The position numbers were made by a program, and so were the translations under genes. Shown here one piece after another: positions 62,015 through 64,000 of a stretch of 64,000 nucleotides of DNA; within the stretch, counting starts at the first letter, position 1; each line of letters opens with the position of its first letter. The notes beneath the pieces were generated by a model. It was not told the origin of the DNA and ran no database searches. It saw only the letters and a list, made by a program, of their open reading frames with translations. Origin of the DNA: Theristus sp. LFF4_11 (lineage: Eukaryota > Nematoda > Chromadorea > Monhysterida > Xyalidae); contig JASANC010005536.1 in assembly GCA_030248135.1 (NCBI GenBank), positions 1 to 64,000 of the forward strand, in the 5' to 3' direction.

Positions 62015-62918
62015 CAGTGTGTTTCAGAAGCAGTGGGTTGGTGTTTGACGCGTTATTTCTCAGGTTCTATTGAACCATTCTAACGAAATTTTTCGCAGTT
62101 GTTTGGAAAGACTTAACTTAGATTTGTGCGAAATTTCAGACCAATTCCTTCACTTGCACACGAATGACAGAGTAAAACACAGTTTCAAAAATGGACCAGA
62201 AATTACCAGAACACACGATACCATACCACCGGACACCAAAGGACAACACTCAATGCAAACATTCAAAAAGAATACTTCAAACATGTGTGGCGATAACTGC
62301 AAACATCAACTACAACAGTCAACTCAATCAAATTTTTCAAAGTGTCCACCATGAGCCTCAGTGCATCGCTTGCACCTATCCGTCTAGCCCAAACCACCTT
62401 TAGGTGCATGTACGCTGGCCACGAAAGCCTCTGGAACGTGACAAGGCTTGAAGTTCTGGTGGAACTGTTTTGCATATCGTCGACAAGGTTGGTTGCATTG
62501 GCTGTTTGATAGAAATTTTTCACAAGAAACACTCGGTTTTCGGTTGGCACTCTGGTCTGGAGCCCATTGTTGTCTAAAAAATATTCCAGGGAAAACAGTG
62601 ATAAAAAGGTCTAGCACGTTCTAAAAGCCGGTACATATGAAAAAATAAAAACAAAGCAATCGGATAAAAACATTTCGTATTCATGCATGCAATGATTCGG
62701 CTGCATACAAGCGAATGTTTCGCGCCGGTGCCAGACAAGAACCCCCAGTTGCGTGCTGAAATCAGTGTTTTTGTGGTTTGCTCTGTCATTCGTGTGAAGA
62801 TGAATCAAATGTAAGTTAAGTCTTCCTGAACAACTGTCTAAAATTTCATTGAATATGGTTCAACACAACTCGAGAAATGATGTGTCAAACACCTACCCAC
62901 TACTTCTGAAACACCCTG
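62015..62918. mobile_element. Mariner-like element, decayed
   Basis: Left end CAGTGTGTTTCAGAAGCAGTGGG and right end CCCACTACTTCTGAAACACCCTG are inverted repeats with TA directly outside (62013-62014, 62919-62920). It is 904 bp. Interior frames are short and broken; no DDE/D domain can be read. The termini differ from the gld-2 intron elements, so it belongs to a separate family. Confidence 0.75.
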
Positions 62919-63244
62919 TAGTTTCGGATCGCAGAGACACAAGAACTGGGTTGATGTACTATTGTGACCCGCAATATTCCGGTCCGAAAAGTTGCGGCCT
63001 ATTCGATTCTGGCCTGGCCCGGCGAATAGACGAATTTTCCCTTGCTCGAACAATAAACTGCTAGAAGGAATGCTTTTTTCTCAAATTATCGCAATCAATT
63101 ATCGCAATCACAGATAGCAAAATAAAAAAAACTTCAATCAAACCTCATTCTAAAACTAAGCAAAGTAGTTGTAGGTCTCACAAACCAAGCCTATTATATA
63201 TACGCACGTCAGAAATCTTGTTGAAAAAAATTGCTATGACTTTT

Positions 63245-63420
63245 TACATGGTTATTTTTGGATTCACCACAGATCACGAAAAAGTCACACTACAGGTGGT
63301 TCGGTATTGCTCTTGCTAGGGAAAATTCGCCCAGGCCCGGCCGGGAATTGTCCTGGCCGGAATTCTTTGGGCCGCAACTTTTCAGGCCGCAATTAAAAGA
63401 CCGCAATTGGACACACGCCC
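63245..63420 (+). repeat. Dispersed repeat with GGCCGCAATT words, copy 2
   Basis: Counterpart of 35440-35625. Contains CCCGGCCGGGAATT, GGCCGGAATTCTTTGGGCCGC and two to three imperfect GGCCGCAANTTTT units, ending GGACACACGCCC. A related inverted stretch is at 62975-63045. Confidence 0.6.
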
Positions 63421-63554
63421 AAAAATGGCATGATAGTTTTGTTTTGTTCAGTGGCTCTGAGCTGAAGCACTGATTTGAACTAAATACGATAATTATGATA
63501 CTTCATCATTTTCACATAACAATTAAAGATTGTTTCGTTACAAAAAGTTTCAAG

Positions 63555-63974
63555 CTACGAATCCATGGTTGCGGTACAATTGACAGTTCTTGTTTGCACA
63601 TGTGAGCTGGTTGAGTCGTAGAAGTTGTACGTAAACGTGCGAATCGCATGACATGCGGCGCCGTGTTGGCCACGCTTGTTTGCAACAATCACTGCCCCTG
63701 AGAACATTCGATGATGTTGAACACAACGGGAAATTGCGTCACGAGCTGCACCGTCCGGAGTCATGCCTTGACGCAGGTTTTCCACTGCTTGGTAGCTGTT
63801 GTGTGGAAAGTTTCGTTTTTTTCTGGCGTTTATATCAAACAATCATGAGTAGTGCAACTGTGCAACCTTGGCAAGCTTCGCATCATGATATCGCCGTCAC
63901 CAGTGCCAGCGGCTGCACCCACCGCGTTGTCAACGTACGCGCCTGCGCCAGCAATCGGTGAGTCACCGACTCGA
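63555..63974 (-). CDS. AGA: Aspartylglucosaminidase, C-terminal exons (partial)
   Basis: Lysosomal N-terminal-nucleophile hydrolase that cleaves the GlcNAc-Asn bond of glycoproteins. Two exons are read: 63974-63867 ([33 protein letters not shown]) and 63795-63555 ([31 protein letters not shown], ending ATMDS then TAG). These cover the end of the beta subunit, including the Arg-Val-Gly-Asp-Ser substrate-binding loop and the Thr-Gly pair (GTGDGD) of the oxyanion hole. The catalytic Thr and the alpha subunit would lie beyond 64000. An acceptor (TTTTTACAG) precedes the first exon, so the gene continues outside the window. No defects are seen. Confidence 0.93.
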
Positions 63975-64000
63975 CTGTAAAAAGAGTCACCGTAATAAAA

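Overview
The window is nuclear DNA of an animal, most likely a protostome invertebrate. The genes are split by many short introns, mostly with GT...(T)TTCAG or TTGCAG borders. All recognisable genes are metazoan families, and the spacers are packed with non-autonomous DNA transposons, a tRNA-derived SINE and long G/C homopolymers. I cannot fix the phylum. The frequent TTTTCAG acceptors would suit nematodes among others, but that is weak evidence.

Layout. 1-8.1 kb: repeats only, namely a giant inverted repeat (1-2900), a second palindrome, a G/C-homopolymer mosaic and a hAT-type MITE. 8.6-15.0 kb (+): a GLD-2/TENT2-type cytoplasmic poly(A) polymerase with a long Q/H/N-rich tail; two mariner-like elements sit in its large introns. 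16.8-17.6 kb: a second hAT-type MITE just upstream of the next gene. 17.7-24.05 kb (+): strumpellin (WASHC5), complete. 25.3-28.7 kb (-): an F-box protein of the FBXO47 family, tail-to-tail with strumpellin. 28.7-35.6 kb: nested MITEs and minisatellite-like repeats. 35.8-49.3 kb (+): a metastasis-suppressor-1 (MTSS1/MIM) homologue with an N-terminal I-BAR domain and a C-terminal WH2 motif. Its introns hold an antisense tRNA-Thr(UGU), a TA-flanked MITE, a nested palindromic element and a tRNA-derived SINE. 49.6-51.7 kb (+): a probable signal-peptide, Cys-rich, one-pass membrane protein. 52.7-59.3 kb (-): GTP-type phosphoenolpyruvate carboxykinase in 12 exons, with a 995-bp transposon in one intron. 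59.4-63.5 kb: repeats and a decayed mariner-like element. 63.6-64 kb (-): the last two exons of aspartylglucosaminidase, which continues beyond the window.

The genes do not form a pathway. GLD-2 and FBXO47 families both act in germ cells. WASHC5 and MTSS1 both control actin at membranes. PEPCK and aspartylglucosaminidase are metabolic and lysosomal enzymes.

Most interesting: (1) at least four introns in three genes need GC-AG splicing, two with the same donor AAG|GCACGT; (2) three MITE families with different termini and different target duplications share one subterminal core of about 70 bp; (3) a family with telomere-like TAGGGTTAGGGG termini makes 6-bp target duplications. Exon borders were read by eye and may be off by a base or two.
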